The notes beneath the pieces were generated by a model that was not told the DNA's origin, did no database searches, and saw only the letters and a list, made by a program, of their open reading frames with translations. A DNA stretch of 64,000 nt, taken from positions 1 through 64,000 of the forward strand of contig NZ_JPMY01000042.1 of NCBI RefSeq assembly GCF_000761545.1, written 5' to 3'. The stretch is from Pseudomonas sp. ML96. Lineage in GTDB: Bacteria > Pseudomonadota > Gammaproteobacteria > Pseudomonadales > Pseudomonadaceae. Both the position numbers and the translations under genes were made by a program. Of this stretch, positions 9,801 through 17,008 are shown piece after piece. Numbering within the stretch: the first letter of the stretch is position 1; every line of letters begins with the position of its first letter.

Positions 9801-10890
9801 CGAATCGCTCGGCCGCGAGCTGACCCGCATGACCGGCGCCCGCGTTTCCGACGAAGCCTGGGAGGAAGCAGCGCAGCAGCTGGAAGCGCATCTGAAGATG
9901 AACCTGGAAGTGGTCGACGCCCGCGGCAAGTTCCTCGGCGAAGGCCGCGACCTGGCCGAGCTGACCGCGCGCTTCGCCGAGGCCAGCCAGGCTGCCCTGG
10001 CCATTCCGCAGCAGAAGCAGGAACAGAAGCCGGTCGAAGCCAAGGCCTTCGCCCAGGTCGCCGAGAAGACCCAGCAGAAGATCGCCGGCCTCTCCATGAC
10101 TGTGTTCCCGGCGCTGGTGGAAGAGGGCGGGGTGGTCAAGGAAGGGCGCTTCCCGACCCAGGCCGAGGCCGACTTCCAGCACCGCCGTGCCCTGCAGAAG
10201 CTGTTGCTGCAACAACTGGCCGAATCGGCCAAGTTCCTGCGCGGCAAGCTGCCGGGCCTCACCGAGCTGGGCCTGCTGTATCGCGAAATGGGCCGGCCCG
10301 AGGCGCTGGTCGAAGACATCCTGCTGGCCAGCCTGGACGCCTGCATCCTCGACGGCGAAGCCAGCCTGCCCCGTGATGGCGCAGCCCTGGCGGCCCTGGC
10401 CGAGAAGAAGCGCGGCGACTGGACCGCTCACGCCGAGCGCATCGCCAAGCTGGTGCTGGACATCCTCAAACTCGCCCACGGCCTGCAGAAGCGCTTCAAG
10501 GGCAAGATCGACCTGGCCCAGGCCATGGCGCTCAACGACATCAAGCAGCAGCTGGCCAACTTGGTCTATCCCGGCTTCGTCCGCGAGACGCCGGGCGAGT
10601 GGCTGAAGGAAATCCCGCGCTATCTCAAGGCCATCGAGCAGCGCCTGGACAAGGTCGGCAGCCAGGTGCAGCGCGACCGCGTGTGGACCGGCGAGCTGAC
10701 TGCCGCCTGGGAGCAGTACCAGGCTAGAGCCGCCAAGCACGCCCAAGAGGGCAAGCGCGACGCCGAGCTGGTGCTGTATCGCTGGATGCTCGAGGAATAC
10801 CGCGTGTCGCTGTTCGCCCAGCAGCTCGGCACCAAGATGGCGGTGTCCGACAAGCGGCTGAGCAAGCAGTGGAGCCAGGTCGAGGCGTGA
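6862..10890 (+). CDS. hrpA: ATP-dependent RNA helicase HrpA
   Basis: The 1342-residue protein is a DEAH-box helicase of HrpA length. The P-loop GETGSGKTTQ is at residues 91-100, the DEAH box (DEAHERS) at 188-191, motif III SATID shortly after, and motif VI QRKGRCGR around residue 403. Helicase-associated and OB-like domains follow, then the long HrpA-specific C-terminal region (DUF3418). HrpA acts in the cytoplasm on mRNA and on stalled or collided ribosomes. Long antisense frames across it are shadows produced by GC-rich codon use. Confidence 0.97.
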   Translation: MTDHASLLKNLDLAMQADRHRLRRQLHELQKQPDEAKLAQWLERFQASCAKVEARKRSIPTIRYDDALPIAAKRDEIKAALEKHQVLVIAGETGSGKTTQLPKICLELGRGVHGLIGHTQPRRLAARSVATRVAEEIGTPLGELVGYQVRFEDHSGDSSLIKLMTDGILLAETQHDRFLEKYDTIIVDEAHERSLNIDFLLGYLKTLLPRRPDLKLIITSATIDLERFSKHFNGAGLPDAPIIEVSGRTYPVETWYRPLAAEVDEEGESLLDDLTVDQGILAALDEISAHESAEGKRPGDVLVFLPGEREIRDAAEVLRKANLRFTEVLPLYARLTPAEQQKIFAPMAGRKIVLATNVAETSLTVPGIRYVIDSGTARISRYSYRAKVQRLPIEAVSQASANQRKGRCGRIEPGICIRLYSEEDFLGRPEFTDPEILRTNLAAVILQMLHLRLGSIEDFPFIEPPDGKAISDGFTLLQELSAVNRESQLTPIGRQLARLPIDPRLGRMVLEAAKLGSLDEILIVASALSVQDPRERPMERQQAADQAHAQWKDVDSDFAALINLWRGFEEKRQELGSNPLRNWCKKNFLNYLRLREWRDAHRQLVLIARELQLSAGKSDGKRERPAQGEQKAKPTTDTKVNVIVREQAEAGEAAQRAKSYAAVHKAILSGLLSQIGQKTEDGDYLGARQRRFWIHPSSVIGRKKPSWVMTAELVETTKLFARQVAKIEPDWIEPLAGHLIKKNHFEPHWEKRRGQVVAFEQVTLYGLIVVGRRPVHFGPVDPVASRELFIRDGLVRGEINSRAKCLAANRELLERLDELEAKARRRDILADEETLYAFYEARIPAEIHQAATFEHWYKSESTKNPQLLIMREEDVLARDAKEVTAAQYPDILQLGELQLPLTYHFEPNHPRDGVTLRVPAPLLPQLPADRLEWLVPGLIEAKAIALVRNLPKAIRKNFVPVPDFVGAALSKIAFGQGSLPESLGRELTRMTGARVSDEAWEEAAQQLEAHLKMNLEVVDARGKFLGEGRDLAELTARFAEASQAALAIPQQKQEQKPVEAKAFAQVAEKTQQKIAGLSMTVFPALVEEGGVVKEGRFPTQAEADFQHRRALQKLLLQQLAESAKFLRGKLPGLTELGLLYREMGRPEALVEDILLASLDACILDGEASLPRDGAALAALAEKKRGDWTAHAERIAKLVLDILKLAHGLQKRFKGKIDLAQAMALNDIKQQLANLVYPGFVRETPGEWLKEIPRYLKAIEQRLDKVGSQVQRDRVWTGELTAAWEQYQARAAKHAQEGKRDAELVLYRWMLEEYRVSLFAQQLGTKMAVSDKRLSKQWSQVEA

Positions 10891-10967
10891 TGGCATTCTG
10901 CATTCATGCCTGAGCAAGCTCGGCCGACACAGTTGAACCATCCATAGAAGATGGCGGGGAGTGCGGA

Positions 10968-12065
10968 TTGACCTTGATCGAGAGACTGCAGCGCTTGCTC
11001 GACCCGTTGCACGGCATGCCCGAGGAGACGCGGCAGGAGTTCGCCTGCTGGTACAGCCAGGCCAAGCTGCCGCAGATCCGCTCGGTGGCCTTCCTGACCA
11101 TGGTCCTGTACCTGATCTACGCCGCCATCGAGCAGAACGTGGCGCAGGATCATCTCGGCCTGCGCCTGCTCGCCCACGGCATTCTGGTGCCGCTGGCGCT
11201 GCTGGCAGTCGGCGTGGCTAGTTACTTCCCTGCCTGGCACCGCTGGATGCTGGCCATCCTGTGCGTGGCGCCGGTCAGCGCGGTGCTTACCAACCTCGCC
11301 TTCAACCGTGGCAGCCCGGACTTCGCCTACTTCGTGCCGGAGATCTACCTCAACCTGATGTGGACCTTCACCGTCTCCGGCCTGACCCTGCGCCAGGCCA
11401 CGCTGACGGCTTCCTGTTCGGCGCTGGTGCTGATGGCGCTGACCCTGGTCGACGCCCTGCAGCCCGGCGCCCATCGCCTGCACTTCATCTGGGTGCTGGC
11501 CGCGTTCTCCTTCGGCCTGCTCTGCGCCATGGTGCTGGAGAAGGCGCACAAGACCATGTTCCTCGACCAGGGCCGCCTGGCCCTGAGCGCTAGCATCGAC
11601 GGCCTCACCGGGCTGTGGAACCGCGCGCGCATCGACCAGCTGTTCGTCGAGGAAATCGGCCGCGCCCAGCGCTACGGCACGCCGTTCTCGGTGATCCTGC
11701 TGGACATCGACCACTTCAAGCACGTCAACGACCACCACGGCCACACCGTGGGTGACAGCGTGCTGCGCCAGTTCGCCGCGCTGCTGCGCGACAACGTACG
11801 CGCCAGCGACAAGGTCGGCCGCCTGGGTGGCGAGGAATTCCTCATCATCCTGCCGGAGATCGACGCCGAGCAGGCGCAGGCCGCCGCGCGCACCCTGCAG
11901 GCGCGTATCCGCCAGTTCGACTTCGACACCGTGCTGCGCAAGACCGCCAGTTTCGGCATCACCCAGTTCCGTGGCGACGAGAGCCCGCAGCACATGCTCG
12001 ATCGCGCCGACCGCGCGCTGTACAAGGCCAAGGCCGGCGGCCGCGACCGCATCGAAGTGCACTGA
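10968..12065 (+). CDS. Membrane diguanylate cyclase (GGDEF)
   Basis: The 365-residue protein has about five or six N-terminal transmembrane helices (roughly residues 35-185), then a GGDEF domain. The active-site loop is GGEEF at 287-291, with the LLDIDHFKHVND motif upstream, so it should make c-di-GMP from two GTP. An RxxD motif (RASD, 278-281) lies five residues before GGEEF, which is the canonical allosteric inhibitory site. No EAL domain is present. The start is TTG at 10968, preceded by GGGGAG seven bases upstream; there is no ATG in frame before the first helix. Confidence 0.9.
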   Translation: MTLIERLQRLLDPLHGMPEETRQEFACWYSQAKLPQIRSVAFLTMVLYLIYAAIEQNVAQDHLGLRLLAHGILVPLALLAVGVASYFPAWHRWMLAILCVAPVSAVLTNLAFNRGSPDFAYFVPEIYLNLMWTFTVSGLTLRQATLTASCSALVLMALTLVDALQPGAHRLHFIWVLAAFSFGLLCAMVLEKAHKTMFLDQGRLALSASIDGLTGLWNRARIDQLFVEEIGRAQRYGTPFSVILLDIDHFKHVNDHHGHTVGDSVLRQFAALLRDNVRASDKVGRLGGEEFLIILPEIDAEQAQAAARTLQARIRQFDFDTVLRKTASFGITQFRGDESPQHMLDRADRALYKAKAGGRDRIEVH

Positions 12066-12131
12066 TCGAGATCAAGGGCCGCGGTGCGGCGCCTGCGTAA
12101 GCTGTGGCCAGCGCAATCAGCGAGGCACGGC

Positions 12132-12353
12132 ATGGCCAAGAAATTCCCGCTCAACCCGCCGCATCCCGAACGCCTGTGCTGGGGCTGCGACCTGTACTGC
12201 CCGAGCGGCGCGCTGGCCTGCGGCAACGGCGCCGAACGCACCATGCACCCGGTGGAGACCTTCGGCGAGGACTGGTACAGGTTCGGCGATCTGGCCATCA
12301 GTCCCGAGCCCGGCGCCAAGCACCTGGAGCCGCCGGCGGCCACGCGCAAGTAA
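12132..12353 (+). CDS. DUF3079-family small cysteine-rich protein
   Basis: A 73-residue protein beginning MAKKFPLNPPHPERLC. It carries a cysteine cluster (CWGCDLYC, then a further Cys at ACGN), suggesting a bound metal, and an aromatic C-terminal half (DWYRFGDL). This matches the DUF3079 family; function is unknown. A longer in-frame start at 12084 exists, but the compact form starting at 12132 fits the family's usual length. It sits 66 bases after the diguanylate cyclase gene. Confidence 0.75.
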   Translation: MAKKFPLNPPHPERLCWGCDLYCPSGALACGNGAERTMHPVETFGEDWYRFGDLAISPEPGAKHLEPPAATRK

Positions 12354-12442
12354 GCGCCACTCAAGCCTTGTCATCATCTGCCGCTCGACCCGCCGGCCCC
12401 AATCGGGCAAGGTGGCGCTCCCCGCAACGCCCCGGAACCGTC

Positions 12443-12970
12443 ATGTTCGAACTCCAGACCATGAGCCCCGAGCTCTACCGCCAGCAGACCCGCCGCAGCA
12501 CCTTCGTCATCATCGCCATCTTCCTGGCCCTGGCCATGCTCTGCGCCACCGCCAGCACAAAGCTGTTCGGCGGTCCGCCCGGCGACAACTTCAAGTGGAA
12601 CCTGCTCGGCGTGCTGTTCGGCATGGGCCTGACCATCGGCGTGGTGCGCCTGCAACTGTGGCACCGCCCGTTCATGGCGGCGGCCGCCTACGGCTGGGGC
12701 CTCAAACGCAGCCTGATGCGCGTGACCAACGTCATGCACCATGTGAAGGTCGGCGTGGCGGCGGGCGACGAGAACGCCTTCAAGCTGCTGCGTTTCTACC
12801 ACCTGGGCCTGCGCCAGATGTACCAGTTGGACGGCAACACCAGCGAGCTGAGCCAGCTGGTCCGCGAGATCGATGCCCACCGCGAGCTGATGGAGCAGCG
12901 CGGGCTGGACGTGGAGCAGAAGCACCTCGACCTGGCCTGGATAGAGGCAGTCAAAAGCATCAAGGTCTGA
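12443..12970 (+). CDS. DUF3087-family membrane protein
   Basis: The 175-residue protein has two transmembrane helices near residues 18-37 and 51-69, then a cytoplasmic helical region with coiled-coil character (ELSQLVREIDAHRELMEQ). This fits the DUF3087 family, whose function is unknown. The ATG at 12443 is preferred; a far longer frame starting at 12104 reads through the preceding gene in another frame. Its TGA stop is abutted directly by palindromic element copy 1. Confidence 0.7.
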   Translation: MFELQTMSPELYRQQTRRSTFVIIAIFLALAMLCATASTKLFGGPPGDNFKWNLLGVLFGMGLTIGVVRLQLWHRPFMAAAAYGWGLKRSLMRVTNVMHHVKVGVAAGDENAFKLLRFYHLGLRQMYQLDGNTSELSQLVREIDAHRELMEQRGLDVEQKHLDLAWIEAVKSIKV

Positions 12971-13110
12971 GAACCTGTTTACGATCTCCTGGCTCGCGGC
13001 CATACGGCGTTAAAAACGCTCTCGGAATGCTCATTTACCATTCGTAAACTGCGCTTCCTCGGGCGTTTTTGCCTTGTCTGGCTCTAATCCAGAAGATCGT
13101 AAACAAGTTC
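12971..13110 (+). repeat. Palindromic 140-bp dispersed element, copy 1
   Basis: The element begins with the base after the TGA stop of the DUF3087 gene and is 140 bp long. Its outer arms form a 22-bp inverted repeat with two mismatches (GAACCTGTTTACGATC... against ...GATCGTAAACAAGTTC). Inside are a second pair of arms (AAAAACGC / GCGTTTTT) and a central TTTAC / GTAAA, so the whole can fold as one long interrupted hairpin. It aligns without gaps to copy 2 at 21199 and more distantly to copy 3 at 41674. I see no transposase and no clear target-site duplication. Confidence 0.9.
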
Positions 13111-13133
13111 TGAACCCCACCGAGTAGCCGAGC

Positions 13134-14021
13134 ATGCACGCCTGCCTCATCGTCGACGGCCAACCGCAGCCAGCCACCCAGCCCGCCCAGTGTGTGCCCT
13201 GGTGGAGCTTCACCAAGACGGTGCTCGCCGCCACGGCCCTGAGCCTGGTGCGTGACGGCCTGCTCGACCTCGATGAGCCGCTCGCCGAAGGCCCGTTCAC
13301 CCTGCGCCAGCTGCTGCGCCACGAGACCGGGCTGGCCGACTACGGTGAGCTGGCCGAGTACCACGCCGCCGTCGCCCGCCACGACGCCCCCTGGTCGGCC
13401 GAGGACATGCTGCAGCGCCTCGACGCCACGCGCCTGCGCTACCTGCCGGGCGAAGGCTGGCGCTACTCCAATGTCGGCTATCTGTATGTGGCGCGGCTTA
13501 TCGAGCGCAGCACCGGCCTGGCTCTGGGCGAGGCGCTGCAGCAGCGCCTGTTCGCGCCGCTGGGCCTGAGCCAGGTGCGCCTGGCCACCACCCCGGCCGA
13601 TCTGCAGGGCGTGGACATGGGCAGCGCCAGCGCTTACCACCCCGGTTGGGTCTACCACGGCCTGCTGGTTGGCCCATTGGGCGAGGCGGCGCTGCTGCTC
13701 GACCGCCTGCAGAACGGCGATCTGCTGCCGCCTGACTTGCTGCAAGCCATGCGCGAGGTGCGGGTGCTGGGCGGGCCGATCCCCGGCCGGCCATGGACTT
13801 CACCCGGCTATGCGCTGGGCCTGATGCAGGGCCCGGCAGATAACGGCCTGCTGCTGAGCGGCCACACCGGTGGCGGGCCGGGCAGCGTGGTGGCGGTCTA
13901 CCACTGCGCCCAGGGTGAGCGCTCAGCCACCTGCGCGGTGTTCGCCGCCGGTGCGGAAGAGGGCAAGGTCGAGGCGGAAGCCGTACACCAGCTGGCCGCC
14001 GCGCTCGCCGCCCCGCGCTGA
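13134..14021 (+). CDS. Serine hydrolase, class C beta-lactamase fold
   Basis: The 295-residue protein shows all three catalytic boxes of the beta-lactamase/penicillin-binding fold: SFTK (Ser25, Lys28), YSN (111-113) and HTG (244-246, as SGHTGGGPGS). There is no signal peptide, so it is probably cytoplasmic and more likely an esterase or peptidase than a drug-resistance enzyme. The fold begins very close to the N-terminus: the Ser box at residue 25 is earlier than in most relatives. The start follows palindromic element copy 1 by 23 bases. Confidence 0.82.
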   Translation: MHACLIVDGQPQPATQPAQCVPWWSFTKTVLAATALSLVRDGLLDLDEPLAEGPFTLRQLLRHETGLADYGELAEYHAAVARHDAPWSAEDMLQRLDATRLRYLPGEGWRYSNVGYLYVARLIERSTGLALGEALQQRLFAPLGLSQVRLATTPADLQGVDMGSASAYHPGWVYHGLLVGPLGEAALLLDRLQNGDLLPPDLLQAMREVRVLGGPIPGRPWTSPGYALGLMQGPADNGLLLSGHTGGGPGSVVAVYHCAQGERSATCAVFAAGAEEGKVEAEAVHQLAAALAAPR

Positions 14022-14028
14022 TCGGCGT

Positions 14029-14628
14029 CTAGAGCAACAGCGCCAGCCAGGTCGAGACCAACAGCAGCAGTGCCAGTGCCTGATTGAAGGTGCGCAGGCG
14101 TTGCGGCGACTGCAGCAGGCGCGCGCTGCCGACGCCGAGCAAAGCCCAGGCGCTCATGCTCGGGATCGCCAGCAGCAGGAAGATCAGCGACAGCTGCAGC
14201 ACCCGCGCGACCTTGTCCTCGCTGCCGGCGGCGAACACGCTGACCACCGCGACCGCCATCATCCACACCTTGGGATTGACCAGCTGCAGCAGCGCCGCGC
14301 CCAGCGGGCCCAGTTCGCGCTGGCCGCTGGCCTCGGTGTTCAGCGGCTTGGCTGCGCTGCGCCACAGCTGCCAGGCCAGCCAGCTCAGCCACAGCGCGCC
14401 GAGCCAGCTCATCGCCAGTTGCACGCGCGGGTAGCGCAGCAGCGCCTCGCCCAGGCCCAGCCCGACCAGCATCACGATCAGCGCTGCCGCAATGCACGCG
14501 CCGAGCACCAGCGGCCAGGTGGCGCGCAGGCCGAAGCGCGCGGCGTGGCTCAGCGCCAGGATATTGGTCGGTCCCGGCGTGATGGTGGCGACGAAGGCGA
14601 ACAGCAGGAAGGGCAGCAGGCTTTGCAT
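14029..14628 (-). CDS. LysE/RhtB-family amino-acid exporter
   Basis: The 199-residue inner-membrane protein has six predicted helices and the family signature TITPGPTNILALSHAARFG near the N-terminus, plus the LVNPKVWMMA motif around residue 116. Such proteins export amino acids or their analogues. Its ribosome binding site GGGAGG lies inside the 12-codon reading frame just upstream, and an AraC-type regulator gene precedes it on the same strand, suggesting local control. Substrate unknown. Confidence 0.9.
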   Translation of the reverse strand: MQSLLPFLLFAFVATITPGPTNILALSHAARFGLRATWPLVLGACIAAALIVMLVGLGLGEALLRYPRVQLAMSWLGALWLSWLAWQLWRSAAKPLNTEASGQRELGPLGAALLQLVNPKVWMMAVAVVSVFAAGSEDKVARVLQLSLIFLLLAIPSMSAWALLGVGSARLLQSPQRLRTFNQALALLLLVSTWLALLL

Positions 14629-14631
14629 GGC

Positions 14632-14670
14632 TCAGGCCCTCCCGCCGCGAATGAAGTGGATACGACGCAT
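14632..14670 (-). CDS. Possible 12-codon leader peptide of the LysE gene
   Basis: A short frame reads MRRIHFIRGGRA and then TGA, ending three bases before the LysE-family ATG. It has an excellent ribosome binding site (GAGGAGA, spacing 7). The ribosome binding site of the exporter lies in its last codons (GGC GGG AGG GCC), so translation of the leader would pass over it. This layout suggests translational coupling or attenuation. It has three Arg codons besides the start, two Ile and one His, but no strong codon run. No homology evidence is available. Confidence 0.45.
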   Translation of the reverse strand: MRRIHFIRGGRA

Positions 14671-14719
14671 GACAGGATCTCCTCGTTGATTGAGAAGAAT
14701 GGTGCGATGTAGCGGCGGG

Positions 14720-15556
14720 TCAGTCTGGAAGCTTTGAGCAGCGGCGGCGGTAGTCGGCGGGGGTGAGCTGGTAGGCGCGGCGGAACCAGCGGCCCAGGTG
14801 GCTCTGGTCGGCAAAGCCGAGGGCGCTCGCCACATCCGCCGGCGTCTCGCCACGGGCCAGGCGCTGGCGGGCCTTGGCCAGGCGCAGCTGGATCAGATAG
14901 GCATGCGGCGCCACGCCGAAGGCACTCTTGAACGCGCGGCTGAGGCGGAAGCGATCCACCCCGCAGGCCTGGGCCAGCTCATCCAGGCCGATGTCGCGGT
15001 CGTAGTGCGCGTGCAGGTAATCACGGGCGCGCTGCGCCACCAGCGGCAGGCGCGGGTCCGGGTTCTCCCGTTTGCGCCACTGCAGGCGGCTGGTCATGGT
15101 GCCGAGCAGGTCGTCGATGGCGGTCTGCCGCACGATGCGCAGGTCGCCCTCGTGCAGCGTGTGGAAGGCGCGGAAGATGGCGCCGGCCAGGCGGCTGTCG
15201 CTATTCAGGATGCTGGCGAAGCTCGGCGTGCTATCCGCCGGCGCATGCTCGAACAGCGCGTGCAGCTCGCGCTCCAGCCATTGCGGGTCGATGTACAGCA
15301 TCGAGTAGGTGAAGCCTTCCTCGGTCGGCGCATGGCCGTCGTGGATCTCCCCCGGCTCCAGCAGGATCACCTTGCCCGGCGTGCTCATGTGCTTCTCGCG
15401 CCGGCAGTTGAACTGCTGCACGCCCTGCTCGGTGACGCCGACCAGGTAGCTGTCGTGCCAGTGCGGGTCGTAGGCGTGGCCCTCGAAATGGGCACGGATC
15501 GACTCGATGCCGGTGTCGGCATCCTGCTTGAAGTCGATCCAGTTGCGTGTGCTCAC
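14720..15556 (-). CDS. AraC-family transcriptional regulator
   Basis: The 278-residue protein has an N-terminal cupin-type effector domain (HWHDSYLVGVTEQGVQ, LEPGEIHDGH) and a C-terminal pair of helix-turn-helix motifs (LDELAQACGVDRFRLSRAFK and DVASALGFADQSHLGRWFRR). It lies upstream of the leader peptide and LysE-family gene on the same strand with a gap of about 50 bases to the leader. The likely target is that exporter. The same AraC plus LysE layout recurs at 53983-55526. Confidence 0.92.
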   Translation of the reverse strand: MSTRNWIDFKQDADTGIESIRAHFEGHAYDPHWHDSYLVGVTEQGVQQFNCRREKHMSTPGKVILLEPGEIHDGHAPTEEGFTYSMLYIDPQWLERELHALFEHAPADSTPSFASILNSDSRLAGAIFRAFHTLHEGDLRIVRQTAIDDLLGTMTSRLQWRKRENPDPRLPLVAQRARDYLHAHYDRDIGLDELAQACGVDRFRLSRAFKSAFGVAPHAYLIQLRLAKARQRLARGETPADVASALGFADQSHLGRWFRRAYQLTPADYRRRCSKLPD

Positions 15557-15661
15557 GGCGCGTTCCGCTGGCGGTGAAGGGGGCGAGTCCCGACCTTAAC
15601 CGGTTTGCGCGGCCGGGTTTAGAAGATTCGTGCAGGGCGCCGGGCCGTTCGTCCGCCCGGC

Positions 15662-16549
15662 TCAGCCCTGCTGCACATCGCTCAGGGTGCGGCCGAGGAA
15701 GTCGCGGATCAGCACTGCCGCCTGCTGCAGGTGCGTCTCCAGCAGCCAGTGGCCGCCATCCTCGAACAGGTGCAGCTCGGCGTCCGGCAGGTCGCGCAGG
15801 TAGGCGCGCGCCGCGCCTTCGGGCATGTAGCCGTCGCGCGGGCCCCAGAGGATCAGCGTCGGCGGCTGGTGCTGGCGCAGGTACGCCTGGTAGTGCGGGA
15901 ACCAGGCCAGGTTCTCCCTGAGCCCGGCGATCACCTGCAGGGCGATGCGCTTGCGCAGCGGCGTGGTCAGCGCCCAGTGCAGCTGCCACAGGTCCGGCGC
16001 GATGCGCGCCGCCACTGCCGGCTCCACCTCGTTGAGGAACTCTTCGCGGTAGCCGGCCAGGCTCACCGCCTCGGCCAGAGTGCCGAGCGCCTCCTCGCTG
16101 GGGTTGGCGAAGAACTGCTTGAGCGTCGCATAGCGCGGCCCCAGTTGATCCTCGTAGATATCGCCGTTCTGCACGATCAGCGCAGTGATGCGCTGCGGCC
16201 GGCTGATGGCCTGGCGCAGGCCGATCTGCGAGCCGAAGTCGTGCAGGTACAGGGCGAAGCGCTCGACGCCCAGGTGCCCGACGAAGCGCGCGAGGAAGTC
16301 GGCATAGCCGTCGAAGTCATAGGTGAAGTCGTAGGGCGTGGCCGAGTAGCCGCAGGCGGGAAAGTCCGGCGCCAGCAGCCGCCAACGGTCCGCCAGCAGC
16401 GGCATCAGGTTGCGGAACTGGTAGGAGGAGCAGGGGTAGCCATGGGGCAGCAGGAGCACCGGCGCATCGGGCGGGCCGGCCTCGCGGTAGAAGACCTCGA
16501 CGCCATCGAGGTCGAGGCGTTGGTGCAGAACCTGGGTGGGCGGTTGCAT
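15662..16549 (-). CDS. Alpha/beta hydrolase with Asp nucleophile
   Basis: The 295-residue protein has the oxyanion motif LLPHGYPCSSYQF, and the nucleophile elbow reads LHDFGSQIG near residue 102, with Asp instead of Ser. That is the pattern of haloalkane dehalogenases and epoxide hydrolases, whose ester intermediate is formed by Asp. The later acid (WGPRDGYMP) and the histidine in EDGGHWLLE are present. The substrate is unknown and other C-X bond hydrolases remain possible. It starts 112 bases after the AraC gene on the same strand, reading the same way. Confidence 0.8.
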   Translation of the reverse strand: MQPPTQVLHQRLDLDGVEVFYREAGPPDAPVLLLPHGYPCSSYQFRNLMPLLADRWRLLAPDFPACGYSATPYDFTYDFDGYADFLARFVGHLGVERFALYLHDFGSQIGLRQAISRPQRITALIVQNGDIYEDQLGPRYATLKQFFANPSEEALGTLAEAVSLAGYREEFLNEVEPAVAARIAPDLWQLHWALTTPLRKRIALQVIAGLRENLAWFPHYQAYLRQHQPPTLILWGPRDGYMPEGAARAYLRDLPDAELHLFEDGGHWLLETHLQQAAVLIRDFLGRTLSDVQQG

Positions 16550-16640
16550 GGGACCTCCGCGAAGGGTGGCTGGTCCCGTCTATGACCGCGTTGGCCGGTG
16601 GCGGATAGGCCGGTCTGCCGGATGGTCGCGGCTACGCGCC

Positions 16641-16853
16641 TCAGCGGCCGGCGATGTCCTTGATATAGAGGGCTTCGACCTTCTCCCGCGCCCAAGGCGT
16701 TTTGCGCAGGAACTTGAGGCTGGATTCGACGCTGGGCTCGTGCGTGAAGCAGCGGATGGCGATGAGCTGGCCGAGGCGGTCCCAGCCGTGTTTGTCGACC
16801 AGGGCCTGGAGGATGGCTTTCAGGGTTAGGCCGTGGAGGGGGTCGTTGCTCAT
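16641..16853 (-). CDS. VF530 (DUF2132) family protein
   Basis: A 70-residue protein, MSNDPLHGLTLKAILQALV and onward, with the family's HGLTLK and EPSVESSLKFLRKTPWAR segments. VF530 proteins are small helical proteins proposed to bind DNA. The start at 16853 is chosen over 16910 because the conserved MSNDPLHG begins there. The AT-rich island begins about 100 bases upstream of this gene. Confidence 0.85.
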   Translation of the reverse strand: MSNDPLHGLTLKAILQALVDKHGWDRLGQLIAIRCFTHEPSVESSLKFLRKTPWAREKVEALYIKDIAGR

Positions 16854-17008
16854 CGGGGTTTGCTCGGGGCTGGGGGCGTTGGGGCGGGCACTGTAACTCC
16901 CCTCTACCATTTACGGGAGAGGGGATGGCTAGGTGGATATTTTTCTGGGGTTTAATCCAAGCTTTCACCCGTTTAAACACGATCTGGAAATAGAGCGTGC
17001 CGTGAAGT

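Noticed and set aside
6652..10941. A 1429-codon minus-strand open frame opposite hrpA
   Set aside because: It is the mirror of GC-rich codon use in hrpA, has low-complexity His/Gln/Leu/Ala composition and no motif; hrpA on the plus strand is unambiguous.
12971..13110. Palindromic element as an integron attC site
   Set aside because: The required core sites (GTTRRRY and its partner) and an adjacent integrase or cassette array are absent; the element sits after unrelated chromosomal genes.
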